Part shown: positions 16,876 to 25,749 of the stretch, in pieces
Position numbering within the stretch: the first letter of the stretch is position 1
Layout: every line of letters starts with the position of its first letter
NCBI GenBank assembly: GCA_023426375.1
Contig: JAFAAV010000051.1
Span: 1-64,000, forward strand
Direction: 5' to 3'
Length of the DNA stretch: 64,000 nt
Source: Actinomycetes bacterium
GTDB lineage: Bacteria; Actinomycetota; Actinomycetes; Actinomycetales; Micrococcaceae
Notes under the pieces: generated by a model
Told to the model about the DNA's origin: nothing
The model's input: only the letters and a program-made list of their open reading frames with translations
The model's database searches: none
Position numbers and translations under genes: made by a program

Positions 16876-17757
16876 ATGGAGTTGCAGCAGATGCGGTACG
16901 TCGTCGCCATCGCGGAGGAGAAGAACTTCACCCGCGCGGCCGAACGGTGCTTCGTGGTGCAGTCCTCGCTCAGCCACCAGATCAAGGCACTCGAACGCGA
17001 GCTCGGCGTCACGCTGTTCGCCCGCAGCAGCCGCCGCGTCGAACTCACCGCCGCCGGTGAAGCGTTCCTCGTGCAGGCGCGGGCGAGCCTGGACGCCGCC
17101 GAGCGGGCCATCTCGGAGGCTGCCGCAGCGAACGGACAGATTCGTGGCACCCTGACCGTCGGCATGATCCCCACCGTGACCACGATCGACATTCCCGCCG
17201 CCCTCGGGCAGTTCCACCGCACCCACCCGGCGGTGCGGATCAGACTCAGGGGCGGCGGCAGTGACGAGTTCATCTCCGCGATCAGCGCGGGCAGCATGGA
17301 CGTCGCCATCCTCGGCCTCCCCGACAGCACACCGCCGACAGGCGTGAACACGCGAATGCTTGCCAAAGAACGCCTGGTCGCCGTCGTCTCCGCCGAGCAC
17401 CCGCTCGCTGAACGGCGAAGGCTGCGGTTGGACGATCTCGCCGATGAAGCATTCGTGGACTTCCCTGAAGGCACACCGGGCCGCGTGCCCTCCGACCTCG
17501 CGTTCCAAGCCGCCGGAGTGCGCCGCGAAGTCACCTTCGAGGCAATGAGCACCGAGCTCATCCTCGGCCTGGTCAGGCAGGGCCTCGTGATCGCACTGCT
17601 CTCACCCGCGGTGATTCCAAAAGGTGCTGACGACCTGCGTATGATCCCGGTCGCCGCAGGCCCGACGCGTATCGAATATCTAGCATGGAGCAACTTCAAT
17701 CCCGCGCCAGCAGCGCAGGCGTTCCTCGACACGCTCCAGCCGTTGACGACCGCCTGA
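16876..17757 (+). CDS. LysR-family transcriptional regulator
   Basis: This 293-aa protein has the N-terminal winged helix (MELQQMRYVVAIAEEKNFTR, QSSLSHQIKALERELG, residues 1-60) and a periplasmic-binding-protein-like effector domain. It is divergent from the EamA/NAD(P)-binding pair. In the 78-base interval, CAACA-GGT-TGTTG (16831-16843) is a small palindrome that could be its binding site. LysR proteins usually activate the divergent operon with a small co-inducer, unknown here. Confidence 0.88.
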   Translation: MELQQMRYVVAIAEEKNFTRAAERCFVVQSSLSHQIKALERELGVTLFARSSRRVELTAAGEAFLVQARASLDAAERAISEAAAANGQIRGTLTVGMIPTVTTIDIPAALGQFHRTHPAVRIRLRGGGSDEFISAISAGSMDVAILGLPDSTPPTGVNTRMLAKERLVAVVSAEHPLAERRRLRLDDLADEAFVDFPEGTPGRVPSDLAFQAAGVRREVTFEAMSTELILGLVRQGLVIALLSPAVIPKGADDLRMIPVAAGPTRIEYLAWSNFNPAPAAQAFLDTLQPLTTA

Positions 17758-17821
17758 GTCCAACTAAGCGGAAGGCCACCACGCCGTAGTCCTGCGCCCC
17801 ACGCGGCACCAAACGCCATCC

Positions 17822-18096
17822 TCATCGTGGCTCAGTGCTTGCCCGCAGTGCACCAAGTGCGACGACGGCTTGGAGGGGTAGGACGCCGTTGCCCAGGGCG
17901 GTGTTCTGCTGGTTCGCGGTCAGGCCGTGGTCGGGGTTGGGGACCCAACCGGCAGGGAGGCCCATGAGCCATTCGACGAACTCGGGCGCCGGGCGTGGTC
18001 CTTTTTCCTCGTTCAGGATCGCCGGGGCGGGGCTGCGCGTCCGGTGATGTGCTCCCATCGTGCGATGGCCTGGGCGTATCGTCCCCAGCGTTGAAG
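17822..18096 (-). pseudogene. C-terminal remnant of DNA (cytosine-5) methyltransferase
   Basis: Reading from the IS boundary, the frame gives RWGRYAQAIARWEHITGRA; after a shift in a C-run near 18018-18033 it continues PAPAILNEEKGPRPAPEFVE, then WLMGLPAGWV and NTALGNGVLPLQA. These are the conserved C-terminal motifs IX-X of C5 methyltransferases (E-WLMGLP, ALGNGV). The one-base loss in the C-run breaks the reading frame. With the N-terminal part at 19435-20257 it formed one gene, now split by an IS3 element. It is certainly non-functional as read. Confidence 0.8.
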
Positions 18097-18111
18097 TGGA
18101 TCGCCCCGGGT

Positions 18112-19065
18112 TCAGTGGAGAGCTGGTTGTGCCGTCTCGGCGGTTGCCGGTGCGGTGGTGCCATCAGCGTAGTAGGCGGCTTCGAACTCGGCCGGCGGGA
18201 TGTCGCCGCAGCGACCATGAAGGCGTGAATTGTTGTACCAGTCGACCCATTCGAGGGTTGCCAGCTCGACGTCGTCGAGGCCGCGCCACGGTCCTTGTCG
18301 CCAGATGAGTTCCTTCTTGTACAGCTTGTTCAGGGCCTCTGCGGCGGCGTTGTCGTAGGAGTCCCCGGTCGAACCGACCGAGGCTTCGATCCCGGACTCG
18401 GCGAGGCGCTCGGTGTAGCGAATGGCGAGGTATTGAGCTCCCTTGTCGCTGTGATGGACTAATTTCGACAGGTCTCGTTGATCGCGCGAGCGGGTCCAGA
18501 TCGCGTGCTCGAGGGCATCCAGCGCCAGATCGGTGCGCAGCGAACGGGACACTCGCCACCCGACGACGCGACGGGCGAACAGGTCCATCACGAAGGCGAC
18601 GTACACGAACCCGGCCCACGTCGCGACATAGGTAATGTCAGCGACCCACCGCTGATCCGGTGCTGCCGCAGTGAAGTCACGCTCGAGGCGGTCGCGCGGC
18701 TCGTGGACGCCAGATGGTGCGGGGCGTGTCGTGCGAGTCGAGCGAGCGTTGGGCACCCCGGACAGGCCCAGCGCGCGCATCCGGCGCTCAACGGTGCACC
18801 GAGCGACTGGATCGTGCGGGTGGGCCCGGTTGATCGCCTTCCACATCTTCCGCGTGCCGTACACGCCCATGTTCTCCTCGTGCAGCGCGACCAGACGCTC
18901 GTCCAGCACTGCGTCACGACAAGCCCGCGACGAGGGCGGTCGGGACTTACGGGCGTAGTACGAACTTGGGGCGATCTGGACCCCGGCCTCGGCCAGGACG
19001 GTGCAGATCGGCTCGACCCCGTGCTCGTCGCGGTGCTCGTCGATGAAGGCATCGACGTCCCTCAG
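18112..19065 (-). CDS. IS3-family transposase OrfB (DDE integrase domain)
   Basis: The frame is in -1 register to orfA; reading CTG at 19065 directly after the orfA CGC codons restores ELDRR-LRDVDAFIDEHRD, as in fused IS3 transposases, so it is probably made by a -1 ribosomal frameshift. The integrase core residues are visible: WVADITY (first D), VHHSDKGAQY (second D) and YDNAAAEALNKLYKKEL (E). The end GRCGDIPPAEFEAAYY is usual for the family. An internal GTG at 18909 is the first standard start. Confidence 0.9.
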   Translation of the reverse strand: MRDVDAFIDEHRDEHGVEPICTVLAEAGVQIAPSSYYARKSRPPSSRACRDAVLDERLVALHEENMGVYGTRKMWKAINRAHPHDPVARCTVERRMRALGLSGVPNARSTRTTRPAPSGVHEPRDRLERDFTAAAPDQRWVADITYVATWAGFVYVAFVMDLFARRVVGWRVSRSLRTDLALDALEHAIWTRSRDQRDLSKLVHHSDKGAQYLAIRYTERLAESGIEASVGSTGDSYDNAAAEALNKLYKKELIWRQGPWRGLDDVELATLEWVDWYNNSRLHGRCGDIPPAEFEAAYYADGTTAPATAETAQPALH

Positions 19066-19382
19066 CGGCGGTCGAGCTCCGCCTGAGCGAAATACGCACT
19101 CGCCTGCCGAAGGATCGTGTTTGCTCGGCGCAGCTCGCGGTTCTCCTTCTCCAGCTCCGCCATCCGGGTGGCGTCACCGCTGCTGGTACCCGGCAGCTCG
19201 CCGGCATCGACCCGCTCGCGCTGGACCCAGTTGCGCAACGTGTCGCCGTTGATACCCAGCTGCTCACCCACGAGCCGACAGGCTCTGGAGACCGGCAACC
19301 CCGGCTCACCCGCAAGACGGTCACGCACCAGCCTCACAGCTCGCTGACGAATCTCATCGGGATACTTCCTCGGTGCAGGCAT
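19062..19382 (-). CDS. IS3-family transposase OrfA (HTH protein)
   Basis: This 106-aa protein has the typical IS3 OrfA order: MPAPRKYPDEIRQRAVRLVR, a helix-turn-helix (about 30-60, INGDTLRNWVQRERVDAG), then a leucine-zipper-like coiled coil (MAELEKENRELRRANTILRQ). It starts 25 bases inside the right inverted repeat with AGGAGG upstream. It provides end recognition and, by -1 frameshift at its last codons, the full transposase. Confidence 0.92.
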   Translation of the reverse strand: MPAPRKYPDEIRQRAVRLVRDRLAGEPGLPVSRACRLVGEQLGINGDTLRNWVQRERVDAGELPGTSSGDATRMAELEKENRELRRANTILRQASAYFAQAELDRR

Positions 19383-19434
19383 GACTCCATCCTCCTGGGG
19401 AGATCAAGCCCTCCACCCAACCCGGGGCGATCCA

Positions 19435-20257
19435 AAGATGTTCTCGACCAGGGCGAACAGGGTCTCCGACTCGTTCCAGCTGGCGGGTGAGTCATGTGGC
19501 CCGTGCAGAGCCAGGTCGATCACTTGGTGACTCAGGGCGATCGTGCCCCGGCGTGCCCGTACCTGGTCTAGGGCTCGCCGCCGCGCGAGGAATCCGAGGC
19601 CAGAGGCGTCCGGAACAGCGTCTGGGTGATCGGCGGTGATGAAGATCCGGAACCGGTGATGTGGTGCGCCGGCCAGTGACGCCGGTAGGCCGATCCATCG
19701 CGCAGTTCGGCGGAGGTCGGCCAGATCCCCGAGTACGGCTCCGTGCGCCCGAAGAGGTCGCGTTGGCTCGTCTCCCAGCAGCCACGGGTTGGGTTCTAGG
19801 TTGCGAACCGCGATTGCATGCTCGCCGGTTGCATCGTCTGGGTTGCGTGCATCGGGGGTTGCTCCTTCCTGGGTGTGGCGAGTGGCGGGTGCGGAGAGCA
19901 GGCCGCGGACGTTCTCGATGACGACGAGCTCGGGTTGCAGAGCGTCGATCGCGGCTGCCGTGCGCGACCAGAGCCCGGAGCGGGTGCCGGGTGCGAGGCC
20001 GGCGCCTTTGCCGACGGTCGAGACGTCTTGGCATGGGTGCCCGCCGATCAGTACGTCGACCGGCTCCACCGTCGTCCAATCGACGGTGGAGATGTCTCCG
20101 AGGTTCGGGATGTCCGGCCAGTGGTGGGCGAAGACGCGGGTGGCGGGGGTGTTGATCTCGGAGAACCAGATCGTCTCCCCGCCGGTGGCGTGTTCGACGG
20201 CGAGGTCGAGGCCGCCGTACCCGGAGAACAGCGACCCGATCCTGACCGGGCAAGCAT
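19435..20257 (-). pseudogene. N-terminal part of DNA (cytosine-5) methyltransferase, interrupted by IS3
   Basis: Motif I (GSLFSGYGGLDLAV), the catalytic PCQ motif IV (GGHPCQDVSTVGKGAGLAPG), ENVRG motif VI and a target-recognition region are readable from about 20245. No in-frame start exists between the nearest stop and motif I, so the 5' end also appears frameshifted or lost; GTG 20069 would omit motif I. The gene ends at the IS insertion (NESETLFALVENIF). It was probably a phage- or element-type orphan methyltransferase; no restriction partner is seen. It is inactive as read. Confidence 0.82.
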
Positions 20258-20678
20258 CGGAGCGTCAGTGGTGCATGAGGTGGCTCCGCATGTCTTCGTG
20301 AACCCCGGACGCCGCGACCGCTGCGCATGGGTATCGACCTGCCGGGCTGATCACCTGCCAGGTGCACTGTCAGCCGCCCGACCTATTCCGAGCACCCAGC
20401 CTCAGAACGGTTCCCGACCTGTCCTCTCCGCCCCCGTCATAGACCTCTTGTCAACGCCTCAGCTGCCTCCTCGCCCGCGCCTCTTCCTGCCGCTCCATGA
20501 GCCGCCACACGTCTTTCAACCGAGGTGAGAGCAGGCCCTATCGCCCCCGAGGTCACAGCCTGCGAGGCCCGCGAGCGGGCGGACGACGACTCGGCCGCGG
20601 TTGAGTCCGGCTACGGATTGTGCGAGAATCTTCGCACGATCGAATGTGCGACTATTCTCGAACGATTGGAGACGGTTG
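20258..20678. other. Intergenic region between methyltransferase remnant and arsR-type gene
   Basis: I see no supported gene. The first part may hold a frameshifted start of the methyltransferase. The last 60 bases hold the ArsR-type promoter and operator described separately. Confidence 0.4.
20621..20664 (+). promoter_or_regulatory. Operator/promoter of the ArsR-MFS operon
   Basis: TGCGA-gaatct-TCGCA (20621-20636) is a palindrome, and a related element (cgaatgtgcgactattctcg) follows immediately. Both lie just upstream of the ArsR start at 20679. The arrangement suggests an autoregulated, ligand-released repressor site. Confidence 0.45.
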
Positions 20679-21014
20679 ATGCCTCCCCGCACCTACGAAC
20701 ACCCCGACACCTGCGACATCGCGATCCCGCGTGTCCTGTTCGCGCTGAGTGAGCCGCTGCGCTTGAACATGGTGCGGATGCTCGCCGAGCGCGGCGAGGT
20801 GGACAGCATCGACCTCGGCCCCGACCTGCCGCGCTCCACGCTCACGCATCACACGAGCCTGCTGCGCGAGTCTGGGGTGGTGTTCGTGCGCGCCGAGGGT
20901 CGCAAGTGCATGATCCGGCTGCGCGATGACGATCTCGAGCAGCGGTTCCCTGGCCTGCTGAGCACCGTGCTCTCCGGCTATGAGCACGCCGAGAACGATG
21001 AGGAGGAGGCATGA
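20679..21014 (+). CDS. ArsR-family winged-helix repressor
   Basis: The protein is 111 aa from ATG 20679 (behind GGAGAC). It is a winged-helix protein: ALSEPLRLNMVRMLAERGEV, then PRSTLTHHTSLLRESGVV as recognition helix, and VRAEGRKCMIRL as wing. A single Cys (KCMIRL) and no classic CxC or His-rich metal motif are present, so it more likely senses an organic or redox signal than a metal. Its stop overlaps the start of the MFS gene (ATGA), giving a repressor-pump operon. Confidence 0.88.
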   Translation: MPPRTYEHPDTCDIAIPRVLFALSEPLRLNMVRMLAERGEVDSIDLGPDLPRSTLTHHTSLLRESGVVFVRAEGRKCMIRLRDDDLEQRFPGLLSTVLSGYEHAENDEEEA

Positions 21015-22195
21015 TCCGCAAGATCTGGCCCCTCGTCGTTGCAGCGATTGCGCTGGGCATCGACGCCTATGTCCTTGCGGGCGTGCTCCCGCAGATCGCA
21101 ACCTCCCTCGCCACCACGGTGGCGATGATCGGTCTCGGCGTCACAGCGTTCACCGCCGCCTACGCCGTGGCCGGTCCTCTGCTCTCGGGTCGGCTGACCC
21201 GTCGCAACACCGCTCGCGCCATCCTGGTTGCGCTCGGCGTGTTCAACCTCGGTAACCTCATCACCGCGATTGCACCGGGCGTCGAGGTCTTTCTCGCCTC
21301 CCGCGTCGTCGCCGGCGCAGGTGCCGGCATCCTCACCGCAGTGGCCACCGCGACCGCCGCGGCCATGGTCAAGGATGAGGAGCGGGGCCGAGCGATGGCG
21401 TTGGTGACGTTCGGACTTTCCACCGGCACCGTCGCGGGTGTGCCGGTCGGGATGCTCATCGGGCAGAGCGCCGGGTGGCGGTGGACGATGGGCCTGGTGG
21501 TGCTCATCGGCGTGCTCAGCATGGCCGCCCTCGCCGTGCGTGCCCGTACTCTTCCGCAGCTCGACTCCGCTGCGGGCGAGCCCGCGTTCCGCGTGCTGCG
21601 ATCGGGCAAGGTCAGCGTCGGGATCCTCGCTGCGTTCCTGCTCGGTGTCGCGAGCCTCGGGCTGTACACCTACCTGCTGCCTATGGCCGAAGCACGAGGG
21701 CTCGCAGGCTGGGGCTTCGCTCTCGTCTGGGCCTGGGGCATCGGCGGCGTCACCGGCAGTGCGCTCATCGGGAAGCCCCTGGATCGCTTCGGCGCGAAAC
21801 CGTTCCTCATCACCCTGCCTGCCCTTCTCGGGCTGAGCTTCACGGCCGCGTGGCTCCTCTCCTCACCGATCGCATGGCTTCTCGCCGCCGCTGTCTGGGG
21901 CGCGGCCGGGTGGGCGAGCGTACCCACATTGCAACAAGCGCTCACGGCCGACCGGCCCCGACAGGCCATGCCGATCATTGCGCTCCAGATGGCGGCCATG
22001 TACCTTGGCTCGGCCGCTGGTGCTGCGATTGGCAGCAGCCTGCTTGCCGCCGGGACTGACGCGGCCGATCTCGCAGCCTGGGCACTCCTCCCGGCCGTAC
22101 TCGCATTGGCACTGACCTCCTGGATCGCCTTCGCCAAGCTGCGCAGGTCGACGACTTCAGCAAGGACGAGCGAAGACTGCACAGTCACGTGCTAG
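21011..22195 (+). CDS. MFS efflux transporter, 12-TM DHA1 type
   Basis: This 394-aa protein has twelve hydrophobic helices. LGIDAYVLAGVLPQIATSLA in TM1 and SRVVAGAGAGILTAVATATA in TM4 resemble DHA1 drug-efflux proteins such as the Cmx/CmlA and AraJ groups; MLIGQSAGWRWTMG contains the GWRW motif common in that group. The substrate is unknown. It is translationally coupled to the ArsR-type repressor, so it is probably induced by its substrate. Confidence 0.85.
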   Translation: MIRKIWPLVVAAIALGIDAYVLAGVLPQIATSLATTVAMIGLGVTAFTAAYAVAGPLLSGRLTRRNTARAILVALGVFNLGNLITAIAPGVEVFLASRVVAGAGAGILTAVATATAAAMVKDEERGRAMALVTFGLSTGTVAGVPVGMLIGQSAGWRWTMGLVVLIGVLSMAALAVRARTLPQLDSAAGEPAFRVLRSGKVSVGILAAFLLGVASLGLYTYLLPMAEARGLAGWGFALVWAWGIGGVTGSALIGKPLDRFGAKPFLITLPALLGLSFTAAWLLSSPIAWLLAAAVWGAAGWASVPTLQQALTADRPRQAMPIIALQMAAMYLGSAAGAAIGSSLLAAGTDAADLAAWALLPAVLALALTSWIAFAKLRRSTTSARTSEDCTVTC

Positions 22196-22371
22196 CACCG
22201 ACGCTTCATTGAGAACCTAGACCTGCTCGACCGTGGTCCTGTACGTCGGGGAACATCTGCGACGAGAGTGCAAGTCGATCAGTTTGCGCTGATCGACCTG
22301 ACGAGTATCGAGACGCCGCGTGCATCGACCAACAGGATGGGTCTGTAGCCGCTGCGATGTACGAGTGTTGG

Positions 22372-23283
22372 TCACATCCGGTGATCGGTGCCTATGGGGC
22401 GCATGGCCCGGTAGCGGCTCGGGCTGAGCCCGGTGTGCTCGACGAACGCTTCGGTCGCCCGGGAGCGGCTGGACCACCCGACCTGCCGGCCCGTGGCGGC
22501 GACGGGCAGATCAGTCTCGCGCAGCAGCCGCGCCATCTCCTGCACCCGCAGCATGGTGAGGTAGGCGATCGGTGTCTTGCCGTATGCGTCGGCGAACACT
22601 CGGCTCAGTTGTTGCGGGGAGAGTCGCACGGTCTCGGCCAGCTCACGCAACGTCCACGGATGCGCGACGCGTTCGTGGAGGGCCTCGCGCGCGAGCAGCG
22701 CTTCGCGGCGCAAAGGTGCGAACTGCCGGGTACGAGGCAAGACAGGGCGCGAGCGTGCCCGCTGCAAAGGCGTCAACCGCACCGGGGAGACGCGGACATA
22801 GGGAGTGACCACGTCCATGATCGCGAACCACAGTGCCTGCAGCCGATGGAATCGTCGCTGGAACTGCCCGTCGAGGCTGAGGGCGACCATCTCGTCCAGC
22901 CACGCCATCATCATGCCTGTCCGGTCCTCACCGAGGCGCAGGATCTGCGCCGGGTCGGAGTACACCTTTTCAGCGAAGCCCATTGCATCGAGCCGGTCGT
23001 GCAGGATGCCGGCGTGCTGCCAGAACGCCTGATCGATCACGTAGTCAGTGTCGGCGTAGATCGTGGTGATGGTGATGTGTTCTTCGGGCTCGGACCCGCA
23101 CAGCACGTTCGGGCCGAGCAGGATCACGTCTCCTGGGCGCACGGGCTTCTGCCCGAACTCGCTGAACAAGACCGCGCTGCCGTCGCGGACGATGATGACC
23201 TTCACGCAGTCATACGCTTGTGGCCCGACCGGTCGGTGGACGGTCTGAGTGCGAGCGAGCAGCATCTGATAGTCGCGCAGCAT
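22372..23283 (-). CDS. AraC-family transcriptional regulator (copy B)
   Basis: The protein is 303 aa from ATG 23283 (MLRDYQMLLART); GTG 23298 (VSETMLRDY) is an alternative. Its organisation equals copy A at 11611-12588, with long identical stretches (RLTPLQRARSRPVLPRTR, AYLTMLRVQEMARLLRETDL, GLSPSRYRAMRP). The helix-turn-helix region is near the C-terminus. The two copies lie in direct orientation about 10.8 kb apart. Neighbours are the ArsR-MFS operon (convergent) and a MerR cassette; the regulated target is not obvious. Confidence 0.85.
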   Translation of the reverse strand: MLRDYQMLLARTQTVHRPVGPQAYDCVKVIIVRDGSAVLFSEFGQKPVRPGDVILLGPNVLCGSEPEEHITITTIYADTDYVIDQAFWQHAGILHDRLDAMGFAEKVYSDPAQILRLGEDRTGMMMAWLDEMVALSLDGQFQRRFHRLQALWFAIMDVVTPYVRVSPVRLTPLQRARSRPVLPRTRQFAPLRREALLAREALHERVAHPWTLRELAETVRLSPQQLSRVFADAYGKTPIAYLTMLRVQEMARLLRETDLPVAATGRQVGWSSRSRATEAFVEHTGLSPSRYRAMRPIGTDHRM

Positions 23284-23291
23284 GGTTTCGC

Positions 23292-23636
23292 TCACGTGGC
23301 TGCTTGAATTTCGTGAGCATCGGGAAACAGAGTGCGGGCGTCGCGGATTCCGCAGCCCATCACGACGTAGCTCAGACCGCGGGCACTGGCAACGACGCTG
23401 AGGAGCGCGACGCACGCCAAGACGGGGATGAAGAGCACCCACGGGAAGCCGTTGAACAAGAGGGCGGCGGAGGTGCCTTGGATGATGAGCGCGCGGGCAA
23501 GCAGTCGCCAGCGGGTCGTGGTGTGCGGAACCGGTGCGAGGTAGACGCTGCGCTGCCCGAGGGAGGCGCCGTCGGTGACGAACGCTGGAACGACGACGGT
23601 GGCCAGGGCAGTGAGGGCGTTAGGCTCAACCCTCAC
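23292..23636 (-). CDS. Small membrane protein divergent from merR-type gene
   Basis: The protein is 114 aa from GTG 23636. It has two or three hydrophobic segments (ALTALATVVVPAFV; ARALIIQGTSAALLFNGFPW followed by VLFIPVLACVALLSVVASA). I do not recognise a family. The shared palindromic promoter with the divergent MerR regulator suggests it is the regulated gene. It ends 8 bases before the AraC copy B start and could be a shortened membrane protein. Confidence 0.5.
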   Translation of the reverse strand: MRVEPNALTALATVVVPAFVTDGASLGQRSVYLAPVPHTTTRWRLLARALIIQGTSAALLFNGFPWVLFIPVLACVALLSVVASARGLSYVVMGCGIRDARTLFPDAHEIQAAT

Positions 23637-23649
23637 ACCAATGTGAAGG
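23631..23649. promoter_or_regulatory. Putative MerR operator
   Basis: CCTCACA-CCAA-TGTGAAGG is a near-perfect palindrome in the divergent interval between the small membrane protein and the MerR-family regulator. MerR proteins bind such dyads in the promoter spacer. Confidence 0.45.
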
Positions 23650-23678
23650 CAAATCATTCGGCAGGAGGCACAGCTCAC

Positions 23679-24041
23679 ATGCGCATCTCGGACGTCACCG
23701 ACCGCACCGGCATCCCAGCCCGCCTCCTGCGCTACTACGAAGAACAAGACCTCCTTGTACCCGCACGCAACGCCTCCGGGTATCGCGACTACAGCGACCA
23801 GGACGTCGAGGTCGCCCGGCGCATCCGGCAACTCCTCGACGCCGGGCTCAACACCGCGACCATCCGCAACGTGTTGCCCTGCCTCACCGAACGCGCCGGC
23901 CGGCTCGCCCCGATCTGCGCCGACACCATCGACGACCTCAAACACGAGCAGGCCCGCATCGAAGCTTCCATCGAAGCGCTCACCGCATCCCGAGACGCGA
24001 TTCGCAGCGTCGTCGACGCGGGAGAGGCCGCTGCGGTCTGA
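23679..24041 (+). CDS. MerR-family transcriptional regulator
   Basis: The protein is 120 aa from ATG 23679 behind CAGGAGG. It has the classic N-terminal winged helix (MRISDVTDRTGIPARLLRYY, EEQDLLVPARNASGYRDY) and a long dimerisation coiled coil (KHEQARIEASIEALTASRDA). No metal-binding cysteines are present at the end of the coil (one isolated CADT), which fits the drug- or redox-type MerR subgroup. The likely target is the divergent small membrane gene. Confidence 0.88.
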   Translation: MRISDVTDRTGIPARLLRYYEEQDLLVPARNASGYRDYSDQDVEVARRIRQLLDAGLNTATIRNVLPCLTERAGRLAPICADTIDDLKHEQARIEASIEALTASRDAIRSVVDAGEAAAV

Positions 24042-24099
24042 CGCTCCTGAAGCTCGGCGGTAGACCGAGAGCGGTAGACCGAGATCAGAACCCCGATTT

Positions 24100-25014
24100 C
24101 TACGTGAGGTCAACTGATGTCTCGTCTCTTGTTTCCGTGGCGGATAGAAGCTTCGTTGGGCTTCCTGAGAACCAGACCAGGAGTGCTCCAGCGAGCATGA
24201 CGATGAGGATGCCCGCGAGCGCGTTCACGGTAATGGTCTCGCCGAGGATGACGAACCCGATGAGAGCTCCCATCGCGGGGTCGATGGCGAACAAGGTGCC
24301 GATGATCCGCGCCGAGGTGATCCGGCCGGCGATCGTGTCCACCGAGTACGGGATCACGACACCGACCACCGCCGCGAGCACGAGGAGCCCCCAGTGCGCG
24401 GCCGTGACATCGGGGATGCGGGTGATCGCGAACGGGAGGGTCAGGATCGCAGCGACGCTGACGGAGAGGGCGAGTCCGTCGAGTCCGTTGCCGGCCTTGC
24501 CCACCCGTGCCGCGAACAGCGTGTAAAGGCCGAAGAACAGGGCCGCTGAGAGGCCGGCGAGGTAGCCGACGAGATCGAAGTACCCGGCAGGGCCGGCGGA
24601 GATCAGGGCGACCCCACCCAAGGACAGCAGCGCGCAGGCGCCCTCTTTGATTCTTCGGGAGGCCATCAGTGCGACCGCGCAGGGGCCGAGAAATTCGAGG
24701 GTGACCGCGATGCCCAGTGGGAGGCGTTCGATCGCGACGTAGAGGCTGATGTTCATGGCCGCCATCGCCGCCCCGTAGACGATGATGCCCGCCCACTCGG
24801 TGCCGGAACGGCGGCGCAGACTCGGGCGCAGCACCACCAGCAACACGAGGGCGGCGATCACCATCCGTAGGGCGCTGGTGCCAACCGTGCCGTAGGAGGC
24901 GAACAGGGTCGACGAGATCGCCGACGAGGTCTGGATGCCGGCGGAGCCGAGAAAGATCAACCCCGCAGCGGCCAGCACCTGTTTCCGCGCCAACGGTGGC
25001 GCCGATACGACCAT
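24100..25014 (-). CDS. EamA-family transporter (RhtA-like)
   Basis: The protein is 304 aa from ATG 25014; the frame is open further upstream but without transporter character. It has ten hydrophobic helices in two repeats, with AIERLPLGIAVTLEFLGPCAV as in the RhtA threonine/homoserine exporter group, and FAIDPAMGALIGFVILGETI in the second repeat. The probable role is export of amino acids or small toxic metabolites. No paired regulator is adjacent; the MerR gene is convergent. Confidence 0.82.
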   Translation of the reverse strand: MVVSAPPLARKQVLAAAGLIFLGSAGIQTSSAISSTLFASYGTVGTSALRMVIAALVLLVVLRPSLRRRSGTEWAGIIVYGAAMAAMNISLYVAIERLPLGIAVTLEFLGPCAVALMASRRIKEGACALLSLGGVALISAGPAGYFDLVGYLAGLSAALFFGLYTLFAARVGKAGNGLDGLALSVSVAAILTLPFAITRIPDVTAAHWGLLVLAAVVGVVIPYSVDTIAGRITSARIIGTLFAIDPAMGALIGFVILGETITVNALAGILIVMLAGALLVWFSGSPTKLLSATETRDETSVDLT

Positions 25015-25108
25015 CAGGTCAATGCTCCGAGAATGACCTGCCGCCGTCGTATCGCGGCGGCGAAGCGGGTACTCGTGCGTCTCATGGGTGCTCCTTTCGG
25101 TATGCGGT

Positions 25109-25732
25109 CTATTCGCCAGATCCGTGGCCGCCATCGAGATGTCGCGATTGCCGACCACTGCCGGGCGCCTCGGGTGCCGGCTCGACTGCCGTGGATGTGT
25201 GCGTTGATGCCTGCGGTTGTTTCGACTGCATCGCGAGCACGACGGCCGCGAGGACGGCGAGCCCGGCCCCGGTCCACATCGCCGTGGCCGGATCGTCACC
25301 GGCGAGTCCGATCACCAGCGCACTGATGGCGGTGCCGACCATGACGCCGGAGGTGATGACCGCGGTGTGCACGGTCGAGACGAGGTTGCCCGAGCCACCG
25401 ACCTCCACCACGCGGGTGATCAGAGCCGGATTCATCGTCACCCCAACCAAGCCGATGACCAACACGAACGGCAGCGTGACCGCGGGCAGGTCGTTGAACA
25501 GGCCGAGGATCACCAGGGCGATGAACACGAGAGCGTGGCCCAGCCGCAGGACGGCGACGGCGTGCCGGTCGGCGAAGCGGCCGACGATGAGGTTGCCGAT
25601 GACCGTGCACACCCCGTAGGCCAGCAGGATCAACGTGACAGCCCCGGCAGAAAAACCAGCGTTCTGCTCCAGCAGCGGTGTGAAGTAGGAGAACGCGCCG
25701 TAGGTCGCCCCGCTGAGGTCATGGGCAAGGAT
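25109..25732 (-). pseudogene. MFS transporter lacking its N-terminal half
   Basis: The open frame begins abruptly at about 25732 with DLSGATYGAFSYFTPLLEQN and continues through six helices to the C-terminus (ILLAYGVCTVIGNLIVGRFA contains the inter-domain motif). The first six helices are missing and the upstream sequence is the end of the WrbA-like gene, so a deletion or recombination joined the two. A TTG at 25633 is the only early start. I expect no function. Confidence 0.75.
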
Positions 25733-25749
25733 TCATGTGATCGCCCTGT

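Larger units (their letters stand above)
18097..19434 (-). mobile_element. IS3-family insertion sequence (1338 bp, 3-bp target duplication)
   Basis: The ends are imperfect 28-base inverted repeats at 18097-18124 and 19407-19434; the outer 16 bases (TGGATCGCCCCGGGTT) are identical and three inner positions differ. Both flanks carry AAG (18094-18096 and 19435-19437), a 3-bp target duplication typical of IS3 insertions. Inside are orfA (19062-19382) and orfB (18112-19065) in the -1 relation. It interrupts a DNA methyltransferase gene. The ends and orfs look intact, so it may be recently inserted and still mobile. Confidence 0.92.
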
